This document shows positions 20,601 to 31,674 of a DNA stretch of 64,000 nt, one piece after another (the first letter of the stretch is position 1; each line of letters starts with the position of its first letter). The notes below the pieces were generated by a model. That model saw only the letters and a program-made list of their open reading frames with translations. It was not told the DNA's origin and made no database searches. A program made the translations under genes and the position numbers. This stretch comes from Phyllostachys edulis (lineage: Eukaryota > Streptophyta > Magnoliopsida > Poales > Poaceae), in contig CM070559.1 of NCBI GenBank assembly GCA_036346405.1, positions 42,039,518 through 42,103,517 on the forward strand. The letters are read 5' to 3'.

Positions 20601-21837
20601 AGGTGGAACATTTGAACATGGTGGTGGCAGTGGAAGTGGTAGGGGAAGTAGAAGTGGCAGGGGAAGTGGTGCCATTTCTATGATGTTTGGTAGGTCACAG
20701 TCCATGAGAGTTGATTCAGATATTTTGGCAGGTCAGGCACCCCGCCAAACCCGCATTGATATAGCACTACGTGGAGGCTCAAGGTCAAAACTTGGGAAAA
20801 TTTGGTCTAAGTGGTTCCATGGTAATGACATTCCTAGAATAAAGGCAGAGTGTCCTTATTTTTGTGCTGCCATCAAAGAGACACAAAAACTTCGTGAAGG
20901 CATTGCGTCACCAAGAGGCCATGAAATCGATAGGGTATATCTTGATGCTAACAAACAAGATGTAAAGAAGTATGTAGCGGAGTTTCAAGATGATTGGGGT
21001 ATATATGGAGTCTCTATCATGTGTGATTCATGGTCAAGACCTACACAGCTAAGTATTATTAACTTCATGTTGTACTGCAATGGACGAATGTTTTTCCATA
21101 AGTCAGTGAATGCAACTGGTGAGATGCAAAATGCTGATTTTTTGTATCATGAGATACGTAAAGTTGTGGAAGAAGTTGGAGTTCGACATGTTATGCAGAT
21201 TGTGACTAACAATGGTGCAAACTACAAGAAAGCATGTCAACTGGTAATTGAAGAGTATCCAACTTTAGTCTGGCAGCCGTGTGCGGCGCATACCGTCAAC
21301 CTCATGTTGAAGGATATTAGCCAGTTCAAGGAGGTTGCTAGAGTTGTCAAGGCGGCCAAGAGGATTTGTCAGTTCCTATATAGCCACGGTCGCCTCCATA
21401 ATGAAATGCGAGAACATATTGGAGGAGAGATAGTTCATCCAAACGCCACAAGGTTTGGAACGACCTTTATTTTTTTGAAAAGTTTTTGGGATAGAAAAGA
21501 CAAGTTCATGAAGTGGATGGTGTCAGATGTGTGAAGCTCCAACCATTTGTGCACGACCGAAGAAGGAGAATACATGTATTCCTGTCTCACATGTAGACAA
21601 TGGTAGACCTCTATGCATTGGGTCATTAAAGTGGTAGAACCGATTTATCAACTACTACGATTTGCAGACCAGCAGAGACCCGCAACTGTGGTAGGACTGG
21701 TTGGAAAAACACATGAACTCAAGCAAGAACTTGAAGAGGCATTGGGAATAGATGAGGCTGCCTATGATCGTGTTATGGAGGTAGTTAATAAAAGAATTGT
21801 ACCACTCAAGAACCACACCTATGTGGTTGCAGGCAAG
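20600..21837 (+). pseudogene. hAT transposase DUF659/catalytic region with two stops
   Basis: The frame contains the DUF659 start (KIWSKWFHGNDIPRI), CDSWSRPTQLSIINFMLYCNG with the first acidic residue, and CAAHTVNLMLKDI. The usual VTDN reads VTNN (AAC at 21208-21210), so a catalytic Asp is Asn. Stops at 21532-21534 and about 21604-21606 interrupt the same frame, which then continues as VEPIYQLLRFADQQRPATV to 21837. A likely intron follows, with its acceptor (TTTGGACAG) at about 21914. Confidence 0.85.
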
Positions 21838-21914
21838 TAGATAGTTTTCTAAATCCTAACACATAAATAATATTTCTCGAATCTTTTCTAACATTGTAAG
21901 TGTGTTTGGACAGC

Positions 21915-22639
21915 GGGGATGCTAAACCCGCAGAGCCACAACCTATATGGTTTGGGGAAGAATACAACCCTCGTCGTTCAAGTGACAATGGCAATTCAAA
22001 GAATAGCCGATACACCCGAGGAGGCAGTGCAGACTCTAGGCAAGCTAGAATACTATCGTAATCGACGAGGCCTATTTGCTTCAAATGAGGCTTACATTAG
22101 TGCATCTCGTCATGCTGTAGGTATGTTGTTATCAACTTATATATACATAGAAAATCAACCGTCACTACGAGTTTAATATAATTTTCATGTTACTTGTAGC
22201 TACATGGTGGATGACTTTTGGAGTGGAGACACCAACACTACAAAAATATGCCTTGCGGATTGTCTCACAATGTGTTTCCTCCTGTGGATGTGAACGTAAT
22301 TGGAGCACATTCGCTTTAGTGCATACACAATTGAGGAACCGTCTTGGGTACAGGAAACTGTATAAGCTCGTATATGTCCACTACAATTCAAGGCTGCGAT
22401 TGCAAGAGCATGAGACTAGAAATGAGGATATAGATGTTGATCCTTTTGGCGATATAATTAATGCCACTTTGTACGACAGGGATAACCCAATCCATGAGTG
22501 GCTTGATAGCTCCATGATAGAATCGGAGCCCGTACTAGACGAGGAAGGTGAGCCCCCCGTTCCATCTAAGGTTGTAGTTGATGCCATTCCTAAGGAGGAA
22601 TTGGAAAAAGCACTAGATGATCAACCGTTGAAGCAATAG
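21915..22639 (+). pseudogene. hAT transposase C-terminal exons with dimerisation domain
   Basis: One exon reads MLNPQSHNLYGLGKN and ends near SASRHA (about 22119), with a probable intron to about 22198. The next exon carries WWMTFGVETPTLQKYALRIV and SSCGCERNWSTFALVHTQLR, the hAT C-terminal dimerisation domain. Coding stops at 22637-22639. A further acidic/Lys-rich frame (22640-22813) and a Tyr/Gln-rich frame (about 23190-23390) look like remains of a longer C-terminal tail. Confidence 0.85.
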
Positions 22640-24101
22640 ACAAAGACAACTATTGGCAAGAGTCATCTTGGGAAAATGAAATATTGTAGCCAACCGACTG
22701 GAAAATTGGCTACAGACTTTGCCTCTCTTACACAAATAAGGAAACGAGAGGCTGATAAGAAGAAGAAAAAGAACATTGCGGAGGACATTGTGGAAAGCGA
22801 TGAAGAAACATAAAGTCTGCCATTTGATGAAGTGCACTACCAAGAGTTCGCTAACAGTAGCTCTCCATCGTCCAATGATGGTGCTGATGGTCGGACAACT
22901 TGAGATGCAGCACAAGACCAACCATTAGAATTCACCTGCGAGAAAAATTTCACGCATGCTACCCAAGATGAAGACCATGTTGTCATGCTTCAAGACCAAT
23001 TCGTAAGATCTACGAGAGGGGTAAGAGTCGCAAAAAAGATCAATCTTGGCCACATGACTCTTCTTCCTATGAATCCCATGCTAGCTCAAGGACTTATGGA
23101 CGTCGAGATGCTAACCTATTACCTTCTGGTGATGATTCTCATTCGTCAGACATTTGTTATCCTACTCACCATTATAGTCTTGTACCCTTCAACGACAATT
23201 CAAGAATGGTTTATCAGTGGGTAGAACCCGAATATTACCAACAAATTTATAATCGTTGGCTACAACATATCCATGAAACATACACTTGGGATCAATACAA
23301 AGCCTACCTTGCTCAATATGAAGGACTAGTACTCTTTGATAACGATGAGTATTTTGCACAACCTCCGCGTTTCTCGACAATGTATTGGTATGAATTGTCA
23401 CCATTATTGTTTTTAGTATGCTAGTTAAGTTATTATTCATTACCATTAACTCATGTTTTTATTATTTTAGATGCTTCTGAGTACTTGGGGGGAGAGGGCT
23501 GCGCCAGAAAGTGAAGCTAGCAATGTTTTCTCTATTTTTTGCAATTGCTCATTAAACTCTTGGAGGATTGCTACTTCATTAAACACTCTACAATTGCGGA
23601 GGTGATTTAAACATTGTAAGATGTCTTAACAAATTATAGGTGATTTATTATGTTCATTGACCTTATATGTTACTTCACAACCAAACCAAGAATTGAGCCA
23701 TGTTGCTTGGTTGAAAGGAATTTAACTTGGATTTACTCAATTAAAGCTTGAAGTTGTATTCTAAAGCTTCTTGGTTAGAGTATATGCATACTATATAGTA
23801 TATACCTTCTTGAATCAGGCTTAACTCATACAAGCTATAGTCATTGTTACAAAACATTATCTAGTAAGTTAGCATTGTTATTTACTAATTACCAAATTCC
23901 CTTTCATTTCTGGTTTTACCGGTTTTCCGGTCGGTTTTTCCGTTACCGGGCGGTAACTGGCCAGGAAAATTTTGAATTCAAATTTTGCCTTTCGAATTTT
24001 GGCCGGTTTTTAGCCGGTTTTTCTGGTTACCGGCCGGGAACCATTACCGGGCCCCGAGCGGGATTTTGCCTAGTAACGGTTCTTTGATCCTTGGTTGAGT
24101 G

Positions 24102-24397
24102 TCTCTACTATAGGTCTCCTCAGTACAGTCACCATCGCACGTTTGGTTGCATCTGTTATATCCTTCTTCGACCCCGTGAGCACACGAAGCTGATAGCTCA
24201 GTCAGTGGAGTGTGTTTTCTTTAGCTACAATGCTGAGCACAAGGGTTATCACTACTATGACTCTATTGCTTGTCGGGTGCGCATTTTGCGTCGTGTCACT
24301 TTTGATGTGTCCCAACCTTACTATCCTCATGACACCACTTCCAGTTCGGACTCTCTTGTTGAGTCAATATCTTTTCTGACTTTCCCTGGTCCTTAGA
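24102..24397 (+). pseudogene. Ty1/copia integrase-RT spacer (right part)
   Basis: The frame shows YSHHRTFGCICYILLRPREH, then CVFFSYNAEHKGYHYYD and ILRRVTFDVSQPYYP, the conserved segment after the integrase core of copia polyproteins. It is the continuation of the piece ending at 19104. It stops at 24395-24397 and RT motifs are not found beyond. Confidence 0.87.
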
Positions 24398-24704
24398 TCC
24401 CCACTCCTATTGTTTTGCGTGTCTCCTTCCAGCTCTTTTGCTGAGATCTCCACCCTTTCCATTTCATTACACCCCCTGGCTTGCACCGCACCAATCACGC
24501 ATGCTAGAGTGGCAAGTTTGGTATGTGTTTTGACCTTGGCACAACCTGCATTTGGGTGGGCAGTTTCGTGGGTTGGCATGCATGGATACGCCCGAACCAC
24601 ACTAAATGTGTTTTGTTGGAATTATGAGCCCTTGTGTCCGTGCCTGAGTCTTAGACACTCAGACGACATATTTTCTATTGTGCTTGATTCAGAACAAGCC
24701 CATT

Positions 24705-26372
24705 TGTAAGATCGAGGAGGTTGACTAGAGGGGGGGTGTGAATAGGCGGTTTTAAGATCTATTTTGGCCAAAACCGAGTTTTATGTACAGAAACGTAAAT
24801 CAAATCAGTTTTGTACAATAAAGTACACATGAACTAGTCTCAACTAAGTGCATCAACAATCTAAGTCTATGTCAAGGTTTGCAATCTTATGGTGATAAGT
24901 TAGTAATTTAATTCTAGGAATGTAAATTGTACAAAGTAAAGCACAAAAGAGCAAACCACAATGACACAATGATCTTTTTATCGTTGTGTTTGGAGACTTG
25001 CCAGTCTCCCCTAATCTACATTTTGGTAAGCCTAAACGAATTAAAACCAACACTATGAATTAATCCAAACACCTCAAATCCACTAGTGGTAGCTATTTTC
25101 CCATCAGAGTAAGTGAGATCCAACCTTCACAACGTGCCGGGCCTTCTCACAAGTTTCTTGAGAAGATCACTAAACCACGACGCCTTCATGCTGTCTAGGT
25201 GTCAACAAACACCAAGAGTAATAAGCCAAGCTCTTTGCTTGACTTTCAATAAGTGCTACACAAGCACAAGTAGATACTCAATCCACTTCTAGATGCAACA
25301 AATGCAACTAGAGACCTTTCTCCTTGCTCACAAGGTGCAACACATGCATAATTGAGAGAAAAGGCTCACTCTAGCTCAAGAGAGTAAACCGAGGTGTCTA
25401 GGACCTGGATAGAGAGCCCCAAGCCAAGATTATATGAGTTTTCAGCTAAAATGACATTGCCGACGTCCTGAATAGCAAATCTAGCCCCATCTCCACATCA
25501 AATGCAAAAATTACACCTTGTCCGTGCACCAGAGGACCGGAGGTTCTGTGTGGGTCACACGTCAGTGAGTCTGGCCCCTAGGGGCACGAACCATGCAAGA
25601 AACTAGCCATACTCACAAAATCAACACAAACGCACGTACCCTAGACATGTCCGGGGTAATAACACATAACAGCTAGTTCGTATACACGTAGCAAATAGTT
25701 GTTGGGCCAAGACGTTGATACCCTAAACATGTCTTGTGTACCCCTAGACATGTCTGGCCCCCTTGGGAGCTCTCTAGAAACCCAAGACATGTCTAGGGAT
25801 ACCCCCAGACATGTCTGCCCCATGCTTAAAACTTGAGTTCAATTAAGTTTTTTATTTCCAAAGCAAAGATACATGAACATCAACTATTTGCAAAACTCAT
25901 TTGCTAATTATAGTCCTACGCTACAGAGATTAGATACATGAACCTCAACTATTTGCAAAACACATTCGCAAACTTTAGTATCATGCCACAAGGAGTAGGT
26001 GCATGGACTTCAACCATTTGCAAATTATAGTCTCATGCTACAAAGAGTAAATGCATGAGCTGCAACTGTTTTCAAAACGCATTCACAAACAATAGTATCA
26101 TGCCACAATGAGTAGGTGCATGGACTTCAACTATTTGCAAAATATATTTGCAAATTATAGGCTTATGCTACAAAGAGTAAATGCATGGGCTTCAACTATT
26201 TACAAAACACATTTGCAAACAATAACATCATGCCTAGAAGAGCTAAGAGCAAACAGGATTGAGCTATCAACACATGATTAGACTCAACATACTAGACAAG
26301 ACCCCTCTTAATAGAAACTCGGTGCCTGTTACTTTCTCAGCATGGACTCTAGAAAATTCCACATAATTGACA
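24705..26372 (-). mobile_element. 1.67-kb solo LTR with CCATT target duplication
   Basis: The segment begins TGTAAGATCGAGGAGG and ends AATTGACA, with CCATT on both sides (24700-24704 and 26373-26377). Its left end (GACTAGAGGGGGGG followed by GTGAATAGG) is like the LTR family at 29164, 48233 and 61519. The orientation is inferred by analogy with that family. No coding or primer-binding sequence lies inside. It contains a palindrome array (25640-25820) and a minisatellite (25850-26230). Confidence 0.85.
25850..26235. repeat. Minisatellite with about 65-bp units
   Basis: About six degenerate units occur in a row. Each has a part like TTCAACTATTTGCAAAACAC, a part like ATAGTATCATGC and a part like CACAAAGAGTAAATGCATG. 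Alternate units resemble each other more (CACAAGGAGTAGGTGCATGG against CTACAAAGAGTAAATGCATG), which suggests a higher-order dimer. The array is inside the solo LTR at 24705-26372. Confidence 0.85.
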
Positions 26373-26377
26373 CCATT

Positions 26378-26825
26378 CGCCATCACTCGGCATCTCTTAT
26401 GTGGACAGGCTTTGGGTTTGGGCAATACATCCATTAGATACCAGGAATGTCATGCAGCCTACAACACAGGCATTTCAAACCATGCAAACGTTTCTAGCCC
26501 ACTGTTTCGATGTTCAGTTATGTCTCCTCGATAGTTTTACTTGGACTTGTGCATTCCTGACCAGCTCAATCCTGATGCCATCTCCGATGTCCAGTTCGGC
26601 CTCCTCGACAGTTTTACCTTGGGTAATGCTACTGTGAAGACGTCCGACGTGACAAGAGAAAAATCAGATGGCCCCACTCTCTACTACACCAAGGCCACTC
26701 CTTCTCAATCACTCCTAACCTTATGCACACAACAACTTCTTATCCCATTCCCATTACCACCTACACCCACGTCTCTCTCTCTCTCTCTCTCAGCGCTGCA
26801 GCAAACTCCAGCCAGGCTCATCTCG
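26378..26825. other. Unassigned DNA with an internal duplication and a CT microsatellite
   Basis: Two copies of a roughly 37-bp segment (CGATGTTCAGTTATGTCTCC... at 26509 and CGATGTCCAGTTCGGCCTCC... at 26587) are 78 bp apart. Both read as DVQ-LLDSFT in overlapping frames, so this may be a gene fragment, but I do not recognise it. A CT dinucleotide run lies at about 26772-26790. Confidence 0.4.
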
Positions 26826-27906
26826 TAACTGGGTAGTTATAAAGGTAGCTTTCGGGTATGCTATGAAACATGCAGAGGGATATGACTGGTCGGATATGGG
26901 ATTTTTCCCTCCTAGAATAACAGGAGAGATATCTCTGAACCCCTCAATGTGCTCAGATAAAGAAAGTGCATGACCATACCACGAGTGTTCGAAGAGTCGA
27001 CCACATGAAGCTATCCATCACTAGATCGAGAAAAGATTGAACAGTCCATAGATAACATATATCTCACTTGGAGTTCGACCATATATCATGAGGCAAAAGG
27101 AGAATACACAAGCAGATCACTTAGTCCGACCAGATACGAACTGGTCGTGAGCTGGTCATACATGATCACAAACTGGTTAACGAACTGGTCGTAAGGTGTT
27201 ATGAACTGGTCGTGACCAAATTCTAACTGATCTTATGGAGATACGAACTGGTCGTGAGTGATAAGGACCTGGTCGCGTATCATATTGCATAAGGTTCGTG
27301 CGATATAATCTTTATGTGTATTCAGGAATCACTATGTCCTGTTAGGAACCGCTACCGACTTGTGGTCGGAAAGAAGTTTTTGAGTCACGACCGATTACGC
27401 ATGAACCTACAAGGTCACACACTTAACGGGTTAGAACAAACTAGTTCGGATAGGATCCGTTATGTGCTCTTTATACGGGGACACATGGGGGCTTTTAGAC
27501 GTACAAGTTATACCATACACCGAAACCCTAGCCACCACTTGCCGAAGGCCCTGCCATGCATTCTAGTGTTAGCACACCAGCGTACGATGTTCCACTCCTA
27601 GATGTGTGGATACTATACTATAAAGACACTGTTGTGATTGCTACTGCGCTGACTGAGGGCGATCCGCGATCTATGCAAGAAACACGAGAGGCTACTGGAG
27701 GAAACGATCGGTGGCCGAGAACGTGGAACAATCGACTATGACTACTACATTGACCCACTCGACGTTGGACAAGGCTACTCATACTCTTTTTCCGCTGCAC
27801 TGCGCGTCTAGCGGTAACGATCTATGATCTCTTGCTTGCATGGATTCCTGGTTTACTTGGTAGAATTTTGAATAGCGTGCTAGTGTAGCCTACCCGCATC
27901 CTAACA
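26826..27906 (+). mobile_element. Probable gypsy LTR fragment with CTGGTCGT repeats
   Basis: The segment from about 26826 (AACTGGGTAGTTATAAAGGT) to CCGCATCCTAACA at 27906 has the look of a grass gypsy LTR. It has repeated GAACTGGTCGTGA words (27130-27290), a putative transcribed part from about 27480, and a CA-type end. No target duplication or primer-binding site was found, so the borders, especially the left one, are uncertain. Confidence 0.4.
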
Positions 27907-28289
27907 CTTCGGCGAGCTACGACTGATTGGCCCTCTCCCTTGCGCAAGCATGCGACCTCTTCCTCCACCTCTCACTCTCTACCTCACTACATGCCACGAC
28001 AGCCGAAGCCCGTATGGAGGCCCCCGACCAAGGCCACAAGACATCGTCGTCTCACGTGCAAGTGTGAGGCCAACTTCGTTTATGGCCCTGTTTTGAGGCC
28101 ACTCGACTGCTCTAACAAGCTTTGCTGGAGCACCTCCGCCGAGCCCCGGCCAAGCCACCCCTGGCTACCCTTCCGCACCCCGTCGAGCCGCCACCCCCCA
28201 TTACGCATGTCTCAATCACCAAGCTCCCTCCAGCGAACTTGTGCCCTCGAGCTCGACCCACATCCTTGTGGCGAGGCGTTGCAATAGAG

Positions 28290-28565
28290 TGGTTTCCTTG
28301 TTGCAGTAAGTTTTTTCAAATGTTGTCATATTTCTTACAAATTGTTGGAGTTGTTGCAAAAGGGTTTTCAATTGTTGCACTAATAGTTAATTGTTGATGT
28401 ACTTCTGGTGATTTGTTGCATCATTTTTTGTTTGTATTTTGTATTTTTGTTGCACTGGAGTGCACTTTTGTTGCAACTTAGTTATTCGTCGTTGCACTAG
28501 ATGAGGATTTGTTGCAGACTTTCTAAATAATTATTATATCTCACTGAATTTTGTTGCGTCCAATC
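28290..28565. repeat. Cluster of TTGTTGCA motifs
   Basis: The words TTGTTGCA, GTTGCAAC or TTGTTGCAC occur about ten times within some 270 bp, irregularly spaced. Dense short motifs of this sort are typical of subterminal regions of DNA transposons (CACTA- or MULE-like), where transposase binds. No terminal repeat was found nearby, so the element type is not assigned. Confidence 0.4.
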
Positions 28566-28742
28566 GGATGACTAATATTTACTCTAGACTTGTGCATTCC
28601 TGACCTCAACTCTCCTAATCCCGTGTCTCTACAGGACAGTAGTACCAGTCCAATATAGCAAGCTATAACCAGGCACCACCGAAGCCTAGTAATGGTCGAA
28701 CGCAACACGGTCTATCACAGAAGGAAACGAAAGTGCAGAGAA

Positions 28743-28860
28743 GTTGCCGACTTTACATTGCCTTCCCCCATGTGACCCTCAGTTTCACATGCCTTTTGGA
28801 TGTTGCCGATTTTACATTGCCTTCCCCCATTTTACACTCAGTTTCACATGCCTTTCCGAT
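28743..28860. repeat. 59-bp tandem duplication
   Basis: The block starting GTTGCCGACTTTACATTGCC at 28743 is repeated at about 28802 with few changes. Each unit contains CTTCCCCCAT and CTCAGTTTCACATGCCTTT. There is no coding sense. Confidence 0.85.
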
Positions 28861-29163
28861 GATCCAACCGGCTCCACTGAACTTTTTTTACTTTTCAATT
28901 CATAGACTTCTGAATGCCTGTGTAGACGAGTAATTTGACGCCGTACTCGCATTCAATAAAAATGCGACGTTCTCACCTTCTCTTTTCCTGAAGGTTGGGG
29001 TAGTATTAAATTTAGAAGGGTACAGTGCTATGGGGGGTAGCACTTCAGCTTTGGCTGGAGTTGCAACAAAAATTTGACGCCGTACGAGTAAGGCCATGGA
29101 GCGTCACTGGTTAACTTAGGCAGGTCCGGAGAACACGTGGTCTTAATCTAGGTGATAAATAAT

Positions 29164-30932
29164 TGTAGGACCGGAAAGACGACTAGAGGGGGTGAATAGG
29201 AGCACGAATATTTTTTCATCTTAATTAAATTCAATACTAATTTCACTCCAATAGCTATAAAAGCTATGAAGATCAATATACACCCAAAATTACCAAAAAC
29301 TCAAATCTCTAAGTGTTGGGTGGTCTGACCTCTGATATTGGTGGGTCAAATATTTTGCCTAGCAGTCAGACCGCTGATTTTGGCGGTCAGACCGCCCCTG
29401 ACGATGAACAGCAAAATCAAGATCGACTGAAAAACCGAAACGAAAATCGGTCTAACTTTTGATCTACACGGCCAAACTTGACCAAATTTGGAACACACCT
29501 TCCTAAGGATATTAGGAACCTATTCCAAGAAGAGATTGAGTAGATCCACGTCAAAGTTTCGACCTTTTCTGTTTTACCGAAGGAGGGTTCAAAACCGAGC
29601 AAAAACGAAAAACTTGATCCAAAACTTGCTCGTGAGAGATTGATGATCTAGATGATCCTAGATGTATTCCCACACATCGTAGTAAGGTAAAAGAGGGCAC
29701 GAAACAAACCAAAAACCACAGGATCAAGGAAGCACCCAAAATCATCAAAAGAGAAGGAAAAGTACAAGAAGACTCATCTTTGAACAATCATCCATGGATT
29801 GATTCACGATTGGTTGCTAGTTACAGCCACTCCCTCAAGGAGGGCAAAACTCAATCTATAAGCACACAACTCAACACATCTCCCTAGAACCCTAAGCCTC
29901 TTCTCTTTCTCCTAAGCCCTAAGACAAACTAGGGTTTTCAATGAAGTGCTTGGCTAGCTGCTGAGAACAGCCCCCTTCCTATTTATATAAGGCCTAGAGC
30001 TTCTAGAAGACTAACCCTAATGGGCTCCCGTTAAGGCCCAATACAAACGGGTTATACACGCACGCATCTCAAAGCGTCGTCTTCACTTCTCTTGACCTAA
30101 TCCACTTCTTGACGCACCGTCTTGCGCCGCGGGTTGGCATTAGGTCACCAAGGCGGTATTTGGTGAAATTACCAAAATACCCCTTTTCGATCTTTTCCAA
30201 AGACCGAGTCCAAACTGCGCGAAACACATCCATGCTTCGCCACGTGTAGGTTGATCCAGCGGCTCTCATCGTGTCGGCAAGTCTCTCTCATCCGGTTCCC
30301 ACCAGACCACCTTGGCACTTGCACCAACCCCCGCGCCGCTTGATCCAACCAGTAGCACCGAACTGCCTGTTCGGTCATCTTCATCCATTCTGCGTCATGC
30401 TTGAGTCACTCGACCTCACCCGGCATCCATGATCATTCTGGACCTCAGCTCTCCAAGCTTAGTCCCGATCCTCCTCGCCGTTGACCGTTGTTGATCTCCA
30501 AGCCACCTGCATAGCAATAGACAAGCAAACACGAATCCGGGAACAAGTTCTTCACAACTTGACCCACGTTAGTGAAAACATGCAACATGCAACACATATG
30601 CACTGAAGCTCATGTCCTTAGGCTAACCCAAAGCCAAATTTCCAAAATGGCCAATGTTCAGCACAAAATCGGTCAGACCGCCACTTTGGCCGGTCTGACC
30701 GCCCCCTGGGACTTAGCCAAAAACCAAACGAGACAAAACCGGTCTGACCGCCAAAATGGCCGGTCTGACCGCCACACAGGCCGGTCTGACCGTCACACAG
30801 AAACCGGTTTGACCGCCTGAGACCTGACAGAACAGATCCTATGCCGAAAACGCGTGAAACTTCAAACCAAAAGCACCATTGCCAATTGTTTCATCATCCT
30901 AAGATCATGAGCATATCCCCATGATATCCACA
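29164..30932 (-). mobile_element. 1.77-kb solo LTR (family A) with ATAAT duplication
   Basis: It starts TGTAGGACCGGAAAGACG and ends CATGATATCCACA, with ATAAT at both borders (29159-29163 and 30933-30937). It matches the LTRs at 48233-53253 and 61519-63194. The third of these is followed by a reverse-complement polypurine tract, which fixes the family orientation as minus here. Many GGTCTGACC/GGTCAGACC words cluster at its two ends (29325-29395 and 30669-30815). No coding sequence is present. Confidence 0.93.
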
Positions 30933-31404
30933 ATAATTAACACCGTTGTCGAGTAGTTTGGAGAAGTGAACTCTCAGTTTTTTATATTGTCGGTTTCTAT
31001 CAGTCATCAGGTGGTCAGACCGGCGATTTAATCTTTGGGGAAATAGACATTAAACACTTGTATGTGAGTGTTTGAGAATGTGTTTGCATCAGGTGCTATT
31101 AAAAATAGAGACTGGATTTAAAACTAATAGATATTAACTAAAAGGTCCAAATAGAGATGTTTTATAGTTTTGAGAAACGACTAGACCAACGGCTGTCAGA
31201 TCGGTCCTTTGTTACTGGGAAGTGCGGTCAGACTTGCATACAGTAAGTTACGCTGAATCTCGTGCATTTGACAAAGAGTTGTAGAGAAAAAAAAAAGTAG
31301 GCCCTGTTCACCTCCCCGTCCGACATAAGCATCCTAAATTTTCAAGGCCTCACCAACCGCAAGAATTTGCAGGAACTCACGCTCTCCGAAATAGTAATTC
31401 ACAC
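30933..31404. other. Unassigned intergenic DNA
   Basis: No element ends or proteins are recognised. Near 31310-31400 the plus strand reads SILNFQGLTNRKNLQELTLS, like a leucine-rich-repeat fragment, in a different frame from the ORF that follows. Confidence 0.35.
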
Positions 31405-31671
31405 TTGCTGACTCGCTGCTTTCAGAAGCACTATTCTTCAACTGCTGTGAAAAAATTCAGGACCATATGTTCCTTTGCTGTTCATCCAAAGACCGGAAAG
31501 GCAACTGCTGATCTGAGAAGGACTAGCACTACATTGGATGCCCTTTTGAAGTTGATTTCACCGGATTCTCTGTATTACTATATTCATTATGTAAACAATG
31601 CTTTTTGGAAGGAGATGAGCAATGATCTGCAGTGTGCTATAGCAAAATATTGCATCAACAGCGAAACATAA
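31405..31671 (+). CDS. Hypothetical ORF, possible gene fragment
   Basis: The 88-codon frame has balanced composition and ends with a normal stop. I recognise no domain. The LRR-like words just upstream in another frame suggest a decayed plant LRR-type gene fragment, but this is speculative. The flanks are AT-rich and repeat-derived. Confidence 0.25.
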   Translation: MLTRCFQKHYSSTAVKKFRTICSFAVHPKTGKATADLRRTSTTLDALLKLISPDSLYYYIHYVNNAFWKEMSNDLQCAIAKYCINSET

Positions 31672-31674
31672 ATG

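Larger units (their letters stand above)
19105..24093 (+). mobile_element. 4,989-bp hAT transposon with 8-bp TSD
   Basis: Both borders carry GTTGAGTG (19097-19104 and 24094-24101), the 8-bp duplication expected for hAT. The ends are CAGGGATTAAAATCCC and, from the other side, CAAGGATCAAAGAACC, an imperfect terminal inverted repeat. Subterminal regions at 19120-19160 and 23910-24060 are rich in CCGG, GGTTACCGG and GGCCGGT words. It sits in a copia pol fragment whose reading continues after it. The interior encodes a decayed hAT transposase (20216 to at least 22639). A MITE at 54336-54577 shares the end sequence and GC-rich subterminal words. Confidence 0.93.

Noticed and set aside
21435..22391. 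Minus-strand ORFs across the hAT transposase
   Set aside because: Antisense shadows of the transposase exons.
25850..26235. Regular repeats that could suggest a CRISPR array
   Set aside because: The repeats are contiguous and degenerate, without unique spacers, and sit in a plant LTR.
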